Positions 12,975-22,481 of a stretch of 40,194 bases of DNA are shown piece by piece. The translations under genes and the position numbers were made by a program. The stretch spans positions 1-40,194 of the forward strand of contig CAZOFW010000002.1 in NCBI GenBank assembly GCA_964579365.1. Direction: 5' to 3'. Position 1 is the first letter of the stretch. Every line of letters starts with the position of its first letter. Under the pieces are notes generated by a model. It was not told the DNA's origin and ran no database searches. It saw only the letters and a list, made by a program, of their open reading frames with translations. The DNA is from JAKPKF01 sp964579365. Its GTDB lineage: Bacteria > Patescibacteriota > Dojkabacteria > SC72.

Positions 12975-14138
12975 TTAAATCCCTGCTTTCTTAAATATCT
13001 CCAACCAATCGTTCTTGGTTGGAATCTTACCTGCTTTTGGAATTAATCCCTCCTCTACCCACTCACACTGTTTGAAAGTAATCTTTCCAGAGTAAAGTTT
13101 CTGGTACAAAGTAGGATCCTCCTCCAATTTCTTCATAACCTTCCTAAATCCTCTGAAGTAAACAACATCCTTTGCGTAAATACCTGGATAAGATGTATCT
13201 GAAAGACCTCTTTTAACTCTATATGCTATATCAAAAGCCCCTGGTTTAGAAAAACTACCAAGAAGTACGTTGTAAAGCTGTCTAAAAGACAACTCCTCTC
13301 CAACATATATGGCCCATGTTAAAGCTGCTTTGTTTCTTAGAGATTTCACTGGGAGAAGCCCCATATTATTCTCATTCCAAGAAGCTAACCCCTCCTCAAT
13401 ATCTAAATATCCTGGTAAGTTTGGTTTACTTATTGCTTCAAAACCACTCATAAGACCATAATGAGAACGCAAAGCATGTGTTCCTACCTCATGGATTATT
13501 GTCTTTCTCAGTTGAAGTTTACTTTTACTAATATTTCCATCAACCAAAACCTCTTTTCTCTTTACACCAACCTTTACTCCGTTCTTAGCAATATTCAATG
13601 ACTTATTTACAGACCAATCTTCGAGTCCTAACTCCTTAAAGACAACATCAAAAGCAGAAACAATCTTGTCATACCCCAACATCTCTGGATCTTTTATATT
13701 ATCCTCTTTTGCTAAATTGTACTTACCATATTTACCCCTCAAAACTCTTGATGCATTCCTAAAAAGTTTTGCAGATGGTTTGCTATACCTTGCTACAGAG
13801 ATATCTGTAACAGCTTCATTATTCCCTACCGCATGCATAAGGTCACTAGCTTCTCTTTTAGAATCTATTAGGTCAATGTAGAAATCTGAGATCCTTGGAT
13901 CTACATCTGGGATTTCCTTTACCTCAGAAAGTCTTTTTAATATCTGCTCATTATTGTTACTAACTACTCTGTATTGGAATTGAGGCTCATATGTGTCTGA
14001 GTCAAAGAACTTTTTCTTCTCTGAATCTAGGTTTGTTGGTGTAAATACTAAGGCAATTGGAATTTTAAGTTCCCCCAAAAGCTTTGTTACTTCCTCTACT
14101 TTCATTGTTTTCTTAGCTTTTCTGAAGAATATGTTCAT
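12975..14138 (-). CDS. QEGLA/DUF1704-family metallopeptidase
   Basis: A 387-residue protein of the DUF1704 family (the flavohemoglobin-modulating QEGLA proteins and eukaryotic KIAA0895/MATCAP tyrosine carboxypeptidases). The zinc-binding HEVGTH is at 216-221, the family arginine follows at 224 (HALRSHYG), and the EEGLA motif with the third ligand/catalytic glutamates is at 248-252. The C-terminal YRVKRGL...GIYAKDVVYFRGF region is also typical. All catalytic-type residues are present, so it should be an active peptidase, perhaps a carboxypeptidase acting on modified C-termini. It follows mreB by 36 nt and precedes the repeat-peptide gene by 30 nt. Relatives are often found beside ATP-grasp ligases, which suits this locus. 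Confidence 0.82.
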   Translation of the reverse strand: MNIFFRKAKKTMKVEEVTKLLGELKIPIALVFTPTNLDSEKKKFFDSDTYEPQFQYRVVSNNNEQILKRLSEVKEIPDVDPRISDFYIDLIDSKREASDLMHAVGNNEAVTDISVARYSKPSAKLFRNASRVLRGKYGKYNLAKEDNIKDPEMLGYDKIVSAFDVVFKELGLEDWSVNKSLNIAKNGVKVGVKRKEVLVDGNISKSKLQLRKTIIHEVGTHALRSHYGLMSGFEAISKPNLPGYLDIEEGLASWNENNMGLLPVKSLRNKAALTWAIYVGEELSFRQLYNVLLGSFSKPGAFDIAYRVKRGLSDTSYPGIYAKDVVYFRGFRKVMKKLEEDPTLYQKLYSGKITFKQCEWVEEGLIPKAGKIPTKNDWLEIFKKAGI

Positions 14139-14174
14139 AGATAATATCTTTACATAAATGGAAATAAAAAGGAA

Positions 14175-15194
14175 CTATCTTCTAAACTCTCGATTGAAAG
14201 AAAACTTTCTGTCACCTGTTTCAAGAAGTTCAAGAGCAATACCCGTACCTTTTGCTACACAAAATGCAGGGTCATCTGCTACATGGGATGGAACACCCGT
14301 TGCTTTGGTAAAAAGTCTGTCTAAATTTCTCAACATTGCCGTACCACCACTCATTACCATACCTCTGTCTATGATATCTGCAGACAATTCAGGAGGAGTT
14401 TTTTCAAGCACAGATTGAATACTCTTAATTATACTTCTAAGAGGTCGCTCTACTGCTTTGGCTACATCATTTGAATCTATAACTATGGATTTTGGCATAC
14501 CACCACCTACATCTCTACCTCTAACCTCCATCTCTTTTGGATCTTTTACTTCTAAGGCAGAGCCAATCTTTATCTTTACCTTTTCAGCGGTCTGTTCTCC
14601 AATTAAAAGTCCCTTTTTCTTTCTCATATACATTATGATTGCCTCATTTATGGCGTCACCAGCAACTCTCAAAGAATCATACTCAACTATGCCATCCAAA
14701 GAGATAACTGCTACTTCAGTAGTCCCACCACCCATGTTAATTATCATATTCCCGGAGGATGTATGTATTGGAAGTTCTGCACCTAGTGCTGCAAGAAGTG
14801 GCTCTGGCATAAGAGTAATATTCTTCGCCCCTACTGCATTCGCTGCTTTAAGTACTGCTCTTTCTTCCACAGAGGTAATTCCTGCAGGTACACTTATCAC
14901 AACATCTGGTTTAAAAAATCTTGATTTACCAAGTGCTTTGTCAAAGAAAAATCTCAGTAAGGCCTCAGTTACTCTAGAATCTGCTATTACTCCATTTCTC
15001 AAAGGTCTTTTTGCAACTATATTCTCCGGAGTCTTTCCAATCATCTCCTTAGCTTCGTTACCCACTGCTACTACAGTAAATTTGTTTACATCTATAGCTA
15101 CAACAGTTGGTTCTACAAAAACTATACCCTCCCCTTGAACAAAAACCACAGAGTTTGCTGTACCTAAATCAATACCTAATTTCTTTGCAAACAT
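14175..15194 (-). CDS. mreB: Rod shape-determining protein MreB
   Basis: A 339-residue actin-fold protein. The phosphate-1 loop is LGIDLGTANSVVFVQG at the N-terminus, phosphate-2 is INMGGGTTEVAVISLDG (about 152-168), and the adenosine motif is MSGGTAMLRNLDRL (about 282-295). MreB forms membrane-bound filaments that guide cell-wall synthesis. The length is normal. The gene lies 19 nt after trpS and is the second gene of the - strand cluster. The C-terminal tail is short and basic. Confidence 0.95.
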   Translation of the reverse strand: MFAKKLGIDLGTANSVVFVQGEGIVFVEPTVVAIDVNKFTVVAVGNEAKEMIGKTPENIVAKRPLRNGVIADSRVTEALLRFFFDKALGKSRFFKPDVVISVPAGITSVEERAVLKAANAVGAKNITLMPEPLLAALGAELPIHTSSGNMIINMGGGTTEVAVISLDGIVEYDSLRVAGDAINEAIIMYMRKKKGLLIGEQTAEKVKIKIGSALEVKDPKEMEVRGRDVGGGMPKSIVIDSNDVAKAVERPLRSIIKSIQSVLEKTPPELSADIIDRGMVMSGGTAMLRNLDRLFTKATGVPSHVADDPAFCVAKGTGIALELLETGDRKFSFNREFRR

Positions 15195-15213
15195 AATAAT
15201 ATAAATGTAATAA

Positions 15214-16194
15214 TTAGAAACCCATAGCTGCCAGGACCTTTTCTTCCGTTTCAGAAGCTACTTTTCGAGCTCTTTCCTCTCCCTTCTCCAAAATCTTAAT
15301 CAAATAGTCATCTCCTAAACTTTCTACCTCTGCTCTTTTGTCCCTAATGGGAATCAAGAATGCCTCAATAGCATCGAATAATTTTGTTTTAACTTCTACA
15401 TCTCCAACAGTACCTTTTTGATATCTTTCTTTGAGTATTCGAACCTCTTCTGTATTCGGATTGAAATAATCGTGATAAATAAAAACTGGATTTCCTTCAA
15501 CCTTTCCAGGATCATTCGGATGAATTCTCCCTGGATCTGTATACATCGACATAACTTTTTTTCTTACAGTCTCTGTATCATCTGTGAAGTAAATCCCACC
15601 TGTTGATTTTCCACTCTTACCTTGGCCATCTAGCCCAACAACAATATCGCCTATCAATCCTTTTGGGATATTGAAGACATCCCCATATATCGAGTTAAAC
15701 TTGAGAGCTAAGTCTTTGGCCATTTCGACATGTGCTTCGTTATCTTTACCAACTGGAACCAAGTCAGAATTCATTATCAAAATATCGGAAGCCATTAACA
15801 CTGGATATCCCATAAGACCATATGTCAATTTATACCCTAATGCCAACTTCTCTTTTAGCATTGGTTGCCTTTCTAATTCGGGCATCTTCGTCAACATAGA
15901 CAGTATTACATGTAATCTAAAAATCTGCGGTATTCTCGATTGTCTATAGAAAGTAACACTTTCTGGTTTCAACCCCAAACTCAAATAAGTCTTCAACAAA
16001 CCCAATGTATTTTCTTTTATCTGCGAGACATTCTCTGAATGTGTCGTTAATGCATGATAATCCGCAATAAAGATAAAACTCTCATATTCATCTTGCCTCT
16101 CTATTCTGTTTTTCAGAGTGCCTATATAAGCCGCGATTGGAAATGTTGCTCCCGTGGCCCTATCACCTGTTAAAATTCTTTTCTTTTCATTCAT
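15214..16194 (-). CDS. trpS: Tryptophanyl-tRNA synthetase with degenerate signature motifs
   Basis: A 326-residue class Ic synthetase. The overall match to TrpRS is good: ILTGDRATG at the start, FIFIADYHALTT, GYPVLMASDILIM, VPVGKDNEAHVEMAKDLALKFN, and VMSMYTDPGRIHPNDPGKVEGNPVF. However, the HIGH signature, which follows TGxx in this group (normally LHIGH or similar), reads ATFPIAAY, with no histidine, and the KMSKS loop reads GKSGKS, keeping only the two lysines and the last serine. It may still charge tRNA-Trp with altered kinetics, or be a repurposed paralog. The start codon lies 7 nt after a TAGAAT box. First gene of the cluster leading to mreB and the peptidase. Confidence 0.82.
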   Translation of the reverse strand: MNEKKRILTGDRATGATFPIAAYIGTLKNRIERQDEYESFIFIADYHALTTHSENVSQIKENTLGLLKTYLSLGLKPESVTFYRQSRIPQIFRLHVILSMLTKMPELERQPMLKEKLALGYKLTYGLMGYPVLMASDILIMNSDLVPVGKDNEAHVEMAKDLALKFNSIYGDVFNIPKGLIGDIVVGLDGQGKSGKSTGGIYFTDDTETVRKKVMSMYTDPGRIHPNDPGKVEGNPVFIYHDYFNPNTEEVRILKERYQKGTVGDVEVKTKLFDAIEAFLIPIRDKRAEVESLGDDYLIKILEKGEERARKVASETEEKVLAAMGF

Positions 16195-16201
16195 AGCTTA
16201 C

Positions 16202-16207
16202 ATTCTA
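16202..16207 (-). promoter_or_regulatory. -10 box of trpS (leaderless layout)
   Basis: TAGAAT on the - strand ends 7 nt before the trpS ATG, so transcription should start at or next to the start codon. No good -35 is visible. Confidence 0.5.
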
Positions 16208-16229
16208 ACAAAATTATCTTGTATTATGC

Positions 16230-16235
16230 TATACT
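16230..16235 (+). promoter_or_regulatory. -10 box of the PEGA gene (leaderless layout)
   Basis: TATACT ends 7 nt before the ATG at 16243. It rules out a start upstream, at the TTG at 16219. Confidence 0.5.
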
Positions 16236-16242
16236 TTTCGAG

Positions 16243-17769
16243 ATGTCAGAAGAACATAAAAACTTAAAAGACAAATTAATTCCTGTTCTACTTTCCATAC
16301 TCTCCTCAATCATTATATTACTAGGAGCAGCAATAATCTATCTATATTCTAGTGGATACAGAATAGATATATTTAAGAGAGAAATAAGTCTAACTGGAGT
16401 CATAACTGTACAGAGCGAACCAGCTGCAGCAGATATGTATATAGGCGAGGATAATGTCGGAAGAACGCCAAGAAGTCACGTCCTAAGGGTTGGAGAATAT
16501 GATATTTTATTAAAAAAGGATGCTTACAGAAACTGGAGTAAGAAGGTAACCGTTGTAGAAGGAAAATCTACCCCAATATCTCCTTTTTTAATTTACGATA
16601 CAATAGCAAGTAAGGAAAAATGGAAATCTGAAGGATTAATCGAGAAGATTTGGATCAATGAAACAAGGAACAACATCCTTTTCTTACAAAAAGATTCCAA
16701 CTCCTCCTACTCACTATGGGAGTACACTATCAATATGCCTATCTGGGATTTTTCCACAAACCCTTTAAAAATACTCTCTCTCGAATCAAATAAGATTGCC
16801 ATTAGTATTTCGCCAAATGGACAGAGAGCAATCCTAACTAGTACCGATACGGAAACTACCTCCTTCTACCTTCTTAACACTCAACAACTAAACACTCTTG
16901 GTAGTTCAAACCAATTGCCTTTTGGAAATTATTCTAAATATGCAATGTCTTGGAGTAAAAATAATCGATATATTATGTTCGATTCTTCGAAAGAACTTCT
17001 CTCATACGACATTGAGAAACGAACATTCACAACCCTTCTTAAAAAAGATGTCTCTACAAAATATGTCTGGGATACAGATACTGAAGGTTCTCTATATATA
17101 ATCACAGAGATTGTAAATGACGAACTAGAAAATATCTACACCTACTCCCTTGTACAGAAATCTCTTGCTGGAAACAATACAAAAACCATAATTGAAAAAA
17201 TATACTTACAGGAATCAGAAGAGTATATCAAAAAGTACAGAGAAACCATTACTGATTGGCAAGAATTCTCGAATTCTCCAGAAAGCACACAAAGTACTGG
17301 AGAGATAAAAGATTTGGATGTTAATGTAAATGCTAAGGGTATGTATATATCTACCTCTTTAGCATCTTACTGGTATTTCATAGATACCTCCAAATTTTTG
17401 ATGATCTCACCATATCCAACAGAGCTGCTTTACTACTCTCTCGACTCTTTCCAATTAGGATTTAAGGATCTTAATGGTTACCAGATATTTACATTCGACA
17501 AAGAAGATGAAGATCATACTGTAAAGATTGGTTCAAAGAGCATAAACAGTGTAAAAAGCAATTTCTTCTGGCTATCAGATTCTGCTTATATATATTTCAA
17601 AGAGGATAATAGCATTTATATAGCCGACAAAGATGGTGATAACAAATATCCATTAGCTGAATCAGCAAATATCCTAGATTATGTAATAAACAGTGCCAGA
17701 GAGATACTCTACACCTTCGAGAAAGATAGTAATGGGAAATTAACCATTGTAGAGAACAAGTTCCACTAA
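16243..17769 (+). CDS. Membrane-anchored PEGA-domain protein with propeller-like repeats
   Basis: A 508-residue protein. One N-terminal transmembrane helix (about 12-35) leads to a PEGA domain (about 52-115; VITVQSEPAAADMYIGEDNVGRTPRSHVLRVGEYDILLKKDAYRNW shows the family's GxTP and GxYxxxxxKxGY-like signs). A long extracellular part follows, with repeated WIN..., SISPNGQRAIL and DKDGDNKYPLAE stretches that resemble beta-propeller (TolB/WD-like) blades. Such proteins are common on CPR cell surfaces; the exact role is unknown, perhaps cell-wall or surface binding. I use the ATG at 16243, seven bases after the -10 box, not the TTG at 16219. Confidence 0.8.
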   Translation: MSEEHKNLKDKLIPVLLSILSSIIILLGAAIIYLYSSGYRIDIFKREISLTGVITVQSEPAAADMYIGEDNVGRTPRSHVLRVGEYDILLKKDAYRNWSKKVTVVEGKSTPISPFLIYDTIASKEKWKSEGLIEKIWINETRNNILFLQKDSNSSYSLWEYTINMPIWDFSTNPLKILSLESNKIAISISPNGQRAILTSTDTETTSFYLLNTQQLNTLGSSNQLPFGNYSKYAMSWSKNNRYIMFDSSKELLSYDIEKRTFTTLLKKDVSTKYVWDTDTEGSLYIITEIVNDELENIYTYSLVQKSLAGNNTKTIIEKIYLQESEEYIKKYRETITDWQEFSNSPESTQSTGEIKDLDVNVNAKGMYISTSLASYWYFIDTSKFLMISPYPTELLYYSLDSFQLGFKDLNGYQIFTFDKEDEDHTVKIGSKSINSVKSNFFWLSDSAYIYFKEDNSIYIADKDGDNKYPLAESANILDYVINSAREILYTFEKDSNGKLTIVENKFH

Positions 17770-17773
17770 GATA

Positions 17774-17847
17774 CGCATCCGGCCGGAATCGAACCGACAA
17801 CCTACGCGTTAGGAGTGCGTTGCTCTGTCCTTTTGAGCTACGGATGC
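17774..17847 (-). tRNA. tRNA-Arg(CCT)
   Basis: On the - strand: acceptor GCATCCG/CGGATGC (17847-17841 with 17781-17775) and anticodon loop CTCCTAA giving CCT, which reads AGG. The anticodon stem has one A-C mismatch next to the loop. No CCA is encoded. It is convergent with the PEGA gene. Confidence 0.92.
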
Positions 17848-17918
17848 ATGTATAAATATACCACATTTCCCAAAGTAATTTAATTGGCTATAGGATAATA
17901 GATATTGTCATTTAATGA

Positions 17919-17924
17919 TATAAT
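17919..17924 (+). promoter_or_regulatory. -10 box of uvrA
   Basis: TATAAT ends 10 nt before the chosen uvrA ATG at 17935, implying a leader of only a few bases. No clear -35. Confidence 0.45.
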
Positions 17925-17934
17925 TAAGGTTGCT

Positions 17935-20787
17935 ATGGAACAAGATTATATAAAAATTAAAGGAGCGAGGGAGAACAACCTCAAGAATATATCAGTAGAT
18001 ATACCCAAAAACAAGCTTGTGGTATTTACTGGTGTCTCTGGAAGTGGTAAGTCTACCCTTGCTTTTGACACTCTCTACGCTGAGGGCCAACGAAGATATG
18101 TAGAATCACTATCTTCTTACGCTAGACAGTTCTTAGGAGTTATGAAGAAGCCAGACGTAGATTCAATAACAGGACTCTCCCCTGCTATCTCCATAGACCA
18201 GAAAACTACAGGAACAAATCCAAGATCTACGGTTGGAACCATAACTGAGATATACAATCACCTACGACTACTCTATGGGCATATAGGACAACCTCACTGT
18301 CCAAAGTGTGGTACACCCGTTCAGTCTCAAACCATTCAACAAATAACAAATAAAGTGATCAAGGAGATGTCTAAGACCTCCGATGTTACACAGGTTGTTT
18401 CACCCATCATAAAGAATAGAAAAGGTGAATTTAGTGCTCTTTTTAACAAACTCCTCACAAAAGGATTCTTAAGGGTCATTATTGATGGAAATACATACCT
18501 TCTTGACGATATAGAGAACATAAAATTGGATGAAAACAAAAAACATACCATAGATTTGGTCATAGACAGGATAGATTCCACAAATTTAGACAAAAAAAGG
18601 CTCACAGATGCCATAGAGTTGGCAATTACACAATCAGATGGCGAGATAAAAGTCTTAATTAAAGATAAAGAGCTATTCTTTTCAGAAAATAACACCTGTC
18701 CGAATTGTGAGATATCATATCCAAAGATAACCCCTGCTTCCTTCTCCTTCAATGCACCAGAAGGAGCATGCCCAAAGTGTATGGGACTCGGTGTATTGAA
18801 AGAAATTGACCCCAAGCTGATATACAATCCCGCCCTAACAATACTAGAGGGTGGTATCTTCCCCTGGGGAAACAGGACCAGCAAGGATTCTTGGACATTA
18901 AGAATACTCAAAGCTGTCGCTGTACAACACAACTTTAATCTCACAACACCCATAGGTAAATATCCAAAGGAAATCTTCGACTTAATTTTCTATGGGAATG
19001 GGGCAAAAGAGGCATATACCATAGAATACACAAACAGATTTGGAAGAACACGACTCTATGAAGCAGAATACGAGGGTGTAATACCTGAATTAGAAAGAAG
19101 ATACAAGGAAACCTCCTCTGACTATGCTCGTTTCGAGACTGAGAAGTACATGAGAGAGAATATCTGCCCTGTTTGCGGGGGAAAGAGACTTAAGCCATAC
19201 TCCTTGGCAGTCACAATCGACAATAAAAACATAGATGAAATAACTAAAATCCCTACCAAAGATGTTCTTACATTCTTCAAAAACCTTGAATTAAAAGGTA
19301 ATCAGAAAGATATAGCAGAACCTATCATTAAAGAAATAAACCAGAGATTAAATTTCTTAGAGAATGTTGGTTTAAACTATCTTTCCCTCTCTAGAAAAGC
19401 AAACACACTATCAGGTGGAGAATCACAGAGAATAAGATTAGCCTCTCAAATTGGCACAGGCCTATCAGGAGTACTCTACGTATTAGATGAACCCTCTATT
19501 GGTTTACATCAAAGGGATATCTCCAAGCTCATAACTTCACTTAAAGATCTTCGAGATGGAGGTAACAGTATCATTGTAGTAGAACATGACGAAGAGATGA
19601 CAAAGAATGCAGATTGGATTTTAGACATTGGCCCTCTTGCCGGCAAGCACGGTGGCAAGGTGGTTGCCAAGGGCACTTTAGACGATATTAAGCATAGCAA
19701 CTCGTTAACTGCGAAGTATCTTAACAAAGCCCTCTCTGTAGGGAAAGACATAGGCGCTTCCGGACTTACCCATACAGACAAAGAAATAATTGTTAAGGGA
19801 ATAAAAACTCATAATCTAAAAGACGTAGATCTAACAATCCCACTAAACCAACTAATTTGCATAACTGGGGTTTCTGGCAGTGGCAAGTCCTCTCTGATAG
19901 CGGACACCCTTTATCCAGTACTAGCAAACAGAATTTCAAGGTCTAAGCTTCAAGAGGGATTATACGACTCAATTGAGGGCTTAGAACATATTAATCAAGT
20001 GATTAATATCGACCAATCCCCCATTGGTAGGACTCCAAGATCAAACCCCGCAACTTACACAGGAGTATTCACCCAAATCAGAGAACTTTTCTCCCAAACC
20101 AACGAGGCAAAGGCTCGAGGATACAAAGCTGGGAGGTTTAGTTTCAATGCGAAAGGAGGAAGGTGTGAGAAATGCCGTGGTGACGGCGTTTTAAAGATAG
20201 AGATGCAATTTCTCCCAGATATGTACATAACTTGTGACGAATGTAACGGTAGTAGATACAATGACGAAGCACTTCAGATAGATTTTAAGGGTAAAAATAT
20301 TTCAGATGTCTTGAATATGACAGTTGAGGATGCTCTGGAATTTTTCAAAAATATTCCTTCAATATACAGGAAGCTCTCCGTACTTAACGAGGTCGGTCTC
20401 GGATATATTGAACTTGGACAATCGGCGCTTACTCTTTCGGGTGGAGAATCGCAGAGGGTAAAGCTTTCCAAGGAGCTTTCTAAGATGTCTCGAGGTCATA
20501 CTTTGTACATCCTTGACGAACCTACTACAGGGTTACATTACTACGATGTAGACAAACTCCTCGTAATTCTTCGTAATTTAGTAAAGAAGGGTCATACAGT
20601 AATCACTGTTGAGCATAATATGGATATCATCCGACACTCAGACTGGATAATCGATCTTGGACCAGATGGTGGAGACCTCGGAGGAGAGATAATTGCCCAG
20701 GGACAGGTAGAAGATATCATAAAAAACAAGAGGAGTTGGACTGGAAAATATCTAAAAAATACATTAGTGAAACTTAGAGACCCCTAG
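17935..20787 (+). CDS. uvrA: Excinuclease ABC subunit A
   Basis: A 950-residue UvrA, the damage-recognition ATPase of nucleotide excision repair. Walker A motifs are GVSGSGKST (near residue 35) and GVSGSGKSS (near residue 650). ABC signatures are LSGGESQRIRLASQIG and LSGGESQRVKLSKEL, each followed by a Walker B with LDEP. Zinc modules are visible: CPKCG with CPNC...CPKC in the first half, and CEKCRGDG...CDECNG in the second. The length is normal. I chose the ATG at 17935, beginning MEQDYIKI, over an upstream start because the -10 box at 17919 lies between them. uvrB and uvrC are not in the window. Confidence 0.96.
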   Translation: MEQDYIKIKGARENNLKNISVDIPKNKLVVFTGVSGSGKSTLAFDTLYAEGQRRYVESLSSYARQFLGVMKKPDVDSITGLSPAISIDQKTTGTNPRSTVGTITEIYNHLRLLYGHIGQPHCPKCGTPVQSQTIQQITNKVIKEMSKTSDVTQVVSPIIKNRKGEFSALFNKLLTKGFLRVIIDGNTYLLDDIENIKLDENKKHTIDLVIDRIDSTNLDKKRLTDAIELAITQSDGEIKVLIKDKELFFSENNTCPNCEISYPKITPASFSFNAPEGACPKCMGLGVLKEIDPKLIYNPALTILEGGIFPWGNRTSKDSWTLRILKAVAVQHNFNLTTPIGKYPKEIFDLIFYGNGAKEAYTIEYTNRFGRTRLYEAEYEGVIPELERRYKETSSDYARFETEKYMRENICPVCGGKRLKPYSLAVTIDNKNIDEITKIPTKDVLTFFKNLELKGNQKDIAEPIIKEINQRLNFLENVGLNYLSLSRKANTLSGGESQRIRLASQIGTGLSGVLYVLDEPSIGLHQRDISKLITSLKDLRDGGNSIIVVEHDEEMTKNADWILDIGPLAGKHGGKVVAKGTLDDIKHSNSLTAKYLNKALSVGKDIGASGLTHTDKEIIVKGIKTHNLKDVDLTIPLNQLICITGVSGSGKSSLIADTLYPVLANRISRSKLQEGLYDSIEGLEHINQVINIDQSPIGRTPRSNPATYTGVFTQIRELFSQTNEAKARGYKAGRFSFNAKGGRCEKCRGDGVLKIEMQFLPDMYITCDECNGSRYNDEALQIDFKGKNISDVLNMTVEDALEFFKNIPSIYRKLSVLNEVGLGYIELGQSALTLSGGESQRVKLSKELSKMSRGHTLYILDEPTTGLHYYDVDKLLVILRNLVKKGHTVITVEHNMDIIRHSDWIIDLGPDGGDLGGEIIAQGQVEDIIKNKRSWTGKYLKNTLVKLRDP

Positions 20788-20843
20788 GAGATATCACTAC
20801 GGCTTGGCAGTCAATTTGACATGGGTGTAAAAAATAACCCCAT

Positions 20844-20908
20844 TTACGTTTTTGCTTTTCCTAGAGAGTTCTTTGTGTCCAAAAGATGGTTTAAAACCAA
20901 AAACGTAA
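20844..20908. repeat. Inverted repeat between convergent uvrA and proS
   Basis: TTACGTTTTTG (20844-20854) is the exact reverse complement of CAAAAACGTAA (20898-20908), 43 bases apart. It lies in the 190-base gap between the two convergent genes, which holds no open frame I would call a gene and no standard terminator. It may act as a two-way transcription end. Confidence 0.5.
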
Positions 20909-20977
20909 TTTCACACAAGTTCAGATAGTTTTAACAGAATTCATATTGAGGGTTTTTGAAATTTCCGTGTGTTCCAC

Positions 20978-22450
20978 TTAGTACGATACTGAAAACACCC
21001 ATTCTTCCGAGGTATCTTTTCCACAGATAATACACTTACCAGAGGAGTCAGCACCCTCTTGTGTCAGACACCTGGTGGTTGCTTTGGTTTCACTCTTTAT
21101 TTGTTCTTCACACTCACTGTTCCCACACCAGTGTGCGAGTATGAATCCTTTGTCAGTGCTTAAAACATCCTTGAACTCATCATATGACCCTACTCTATGG
21201 GTCTTAGATACCAATAATTCTTCCGATTTCTTAAGTAGAGACTCTTGGATCTCTTTAAGCATCTTCTCAACAACATCCTCTATCTTCTCTATGCCTACGT
21301 TTTCTTTCTCTCCAGTATCTCTCCTTACAAGAACTGCTTGATTGCTTTGCATGTCTCTTGGCCCTACTTCGATTCTCACAGGTACCCCTTTCTTTTCCCA
21401 CTCATTGAATTTGAAACCTGCAGAGACATATTCTCTATCGTCGATTTCAACACCCTCAATATCCTCCAAAGATTCTTTTATCTCTTCGCAATACTGCAAC
21501 ACCTTTTCCTTGTCATTTTCATTGAAAATTGGGATTATTACAGCCTTAACAGGAGCGATTGTTGGAGGTAGAACCAATCCATTGTCATCGCTATGTGTCA
21601 TAACAATAGCGCCCATCATTCTTGTACTTACACCCCAGCTATTCTGGTATGGATATTTCTTCTGGCCATCCTTATCTGTAAACATAATTTCAAATGCTTT
21701 AGCAAAGTTTTGGCCTAAGTCATGGGAAGTACCAAACTGAAGAGCTTTTCCATCTTGCATCATTGCCTCTATACCGTATGTATCCACTGCTCCTGCAAAC
21801 TTCTCTGATTCCGACTTCTTGCCGGAGAGTGTTTCCATAGCTAGATACTCTCTTGCAAAGTCATGATACATCTTAAGCATCTCCGCAACTTCCTTCTTAG
21901 ACTCCTCATCTGTTGGATATACTGTATGACCCTCTTGCCAAAGAAATTCTGCTGTTCTTAAAAATGGTCTGGTTCTTCTCTCCCACCTTACAATATTTGC
22001 CCATTGATTGATCTTCAATGGTAAATCTCTCCAAGAAGATACCCATCTTGAGAAAGTATCGTAGATTATGGTCTCAGAGGTAGGCCTTACTATTAATTCC
22101 TCCTCTAACTTAGAACCCTCATCTACTACAACTCCTTTACCATCTTCAGATTCTTTTAATCTGTAATGGGTGACAATGGCACATTCTTTTGCAAATCCCT
22201 TTACATGGCTTGCTTCTTTAGAGAAGAAAGATTTAGGTATGAATATTGGGAAATATGCATTCTTATGACCACTCTCTTTAATCCTCTTATCCAGCTCCTT
22301 TTGTATCAACTCCCATATAGCATAACCGTAAGGTTTAATGACCATACAGCCTCTTACAGAGGAGTTCTCTGCTAACTCTGCTCTCTCGATGATATCCAAA
22401 TACCACTGAGAATAGTCTTGATCTCTTCGTGTTATACCTTTGTTTGCCAT
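20978..22450 (-). CDS. proS: Prolyl-tRNA synthetase, archaeal/eukaryotic-like type
   Basis: A 490-residue class II synthetase without the YbaK-type editing insert, so it is the shorter (type 3) ProRS. Visible are the class II motifs: GCMVIKPYGYAIWELIQ (motif 1 region), VRPTSETIIYDTFSRWVSSWRDLPLKINQWANIVRWERRTRPFLRTAEFLWQEGHT (motif 2), and the C-terminal anticodon domain. A C-terminal zinc-type domain has CGNSECEEQI...C...CIICG, and the protein ends in Tyr, as in this type. It lies 31 nt after the RuBisCO gene on the same strand and is probably co-transcribed with it. Confidence 0.94.
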   Translation of the reverse strand: MANKGITRRDQDYSQWYLDIIERAELAENSSVRGCMVIKPYGYAIWELIQKELDKRIKESGHKNAYFPIFIPKSFFSKEASHVKGFAKECAIVTHYRLKESEDGKGVVVDEGSKLEEELIVRPTSETIIYDTFSRWVSSWRDLPLKINQWANIVRWERRTRPFLRTAEFLWQEGHTVYPTDEESKKEVAEMLKMYHDFAREYLAMETLSGKKSESEKFAGAVDTYGIEAMMQDGKALQFGTSHDLGQNFAKAFEIMFTDKDGQKKYPYQNSWGVSTRMMGAIVMTHSDDNGLVLPPTIAPVKAVIIPIFNENDKEKVLQYCEEIKESLEDIEGVEIDDREYVSAGFKFNEWEKKGVPVRIEVGPRDMQSNQAVLVRRDTGEKENVGIEKIEDVVEKMLKEIQESLLKKSEELLVSKTHRVGSYDEFKDVLSTDKGFILAHWCGNSECEEQIKSETKATTRCLTQEGADSSGKCIICGKDTSEEWVFSVSY

Positions 22451-22481
22451 ATGCCTATTCTACTATATTTTCTAAACAAAA

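Noticed and set aside
14458..15138. A 226-codon + strand frame
   Set aside because: It lies wholly antisense to mreB, which has all its motifs; no independent start signal or homology.
16219..16242. TTG start for the PEGA gene
   Set aside because: It would lie upstream of the -10 box at 16230-16235; the ATG at 16243 fits better.
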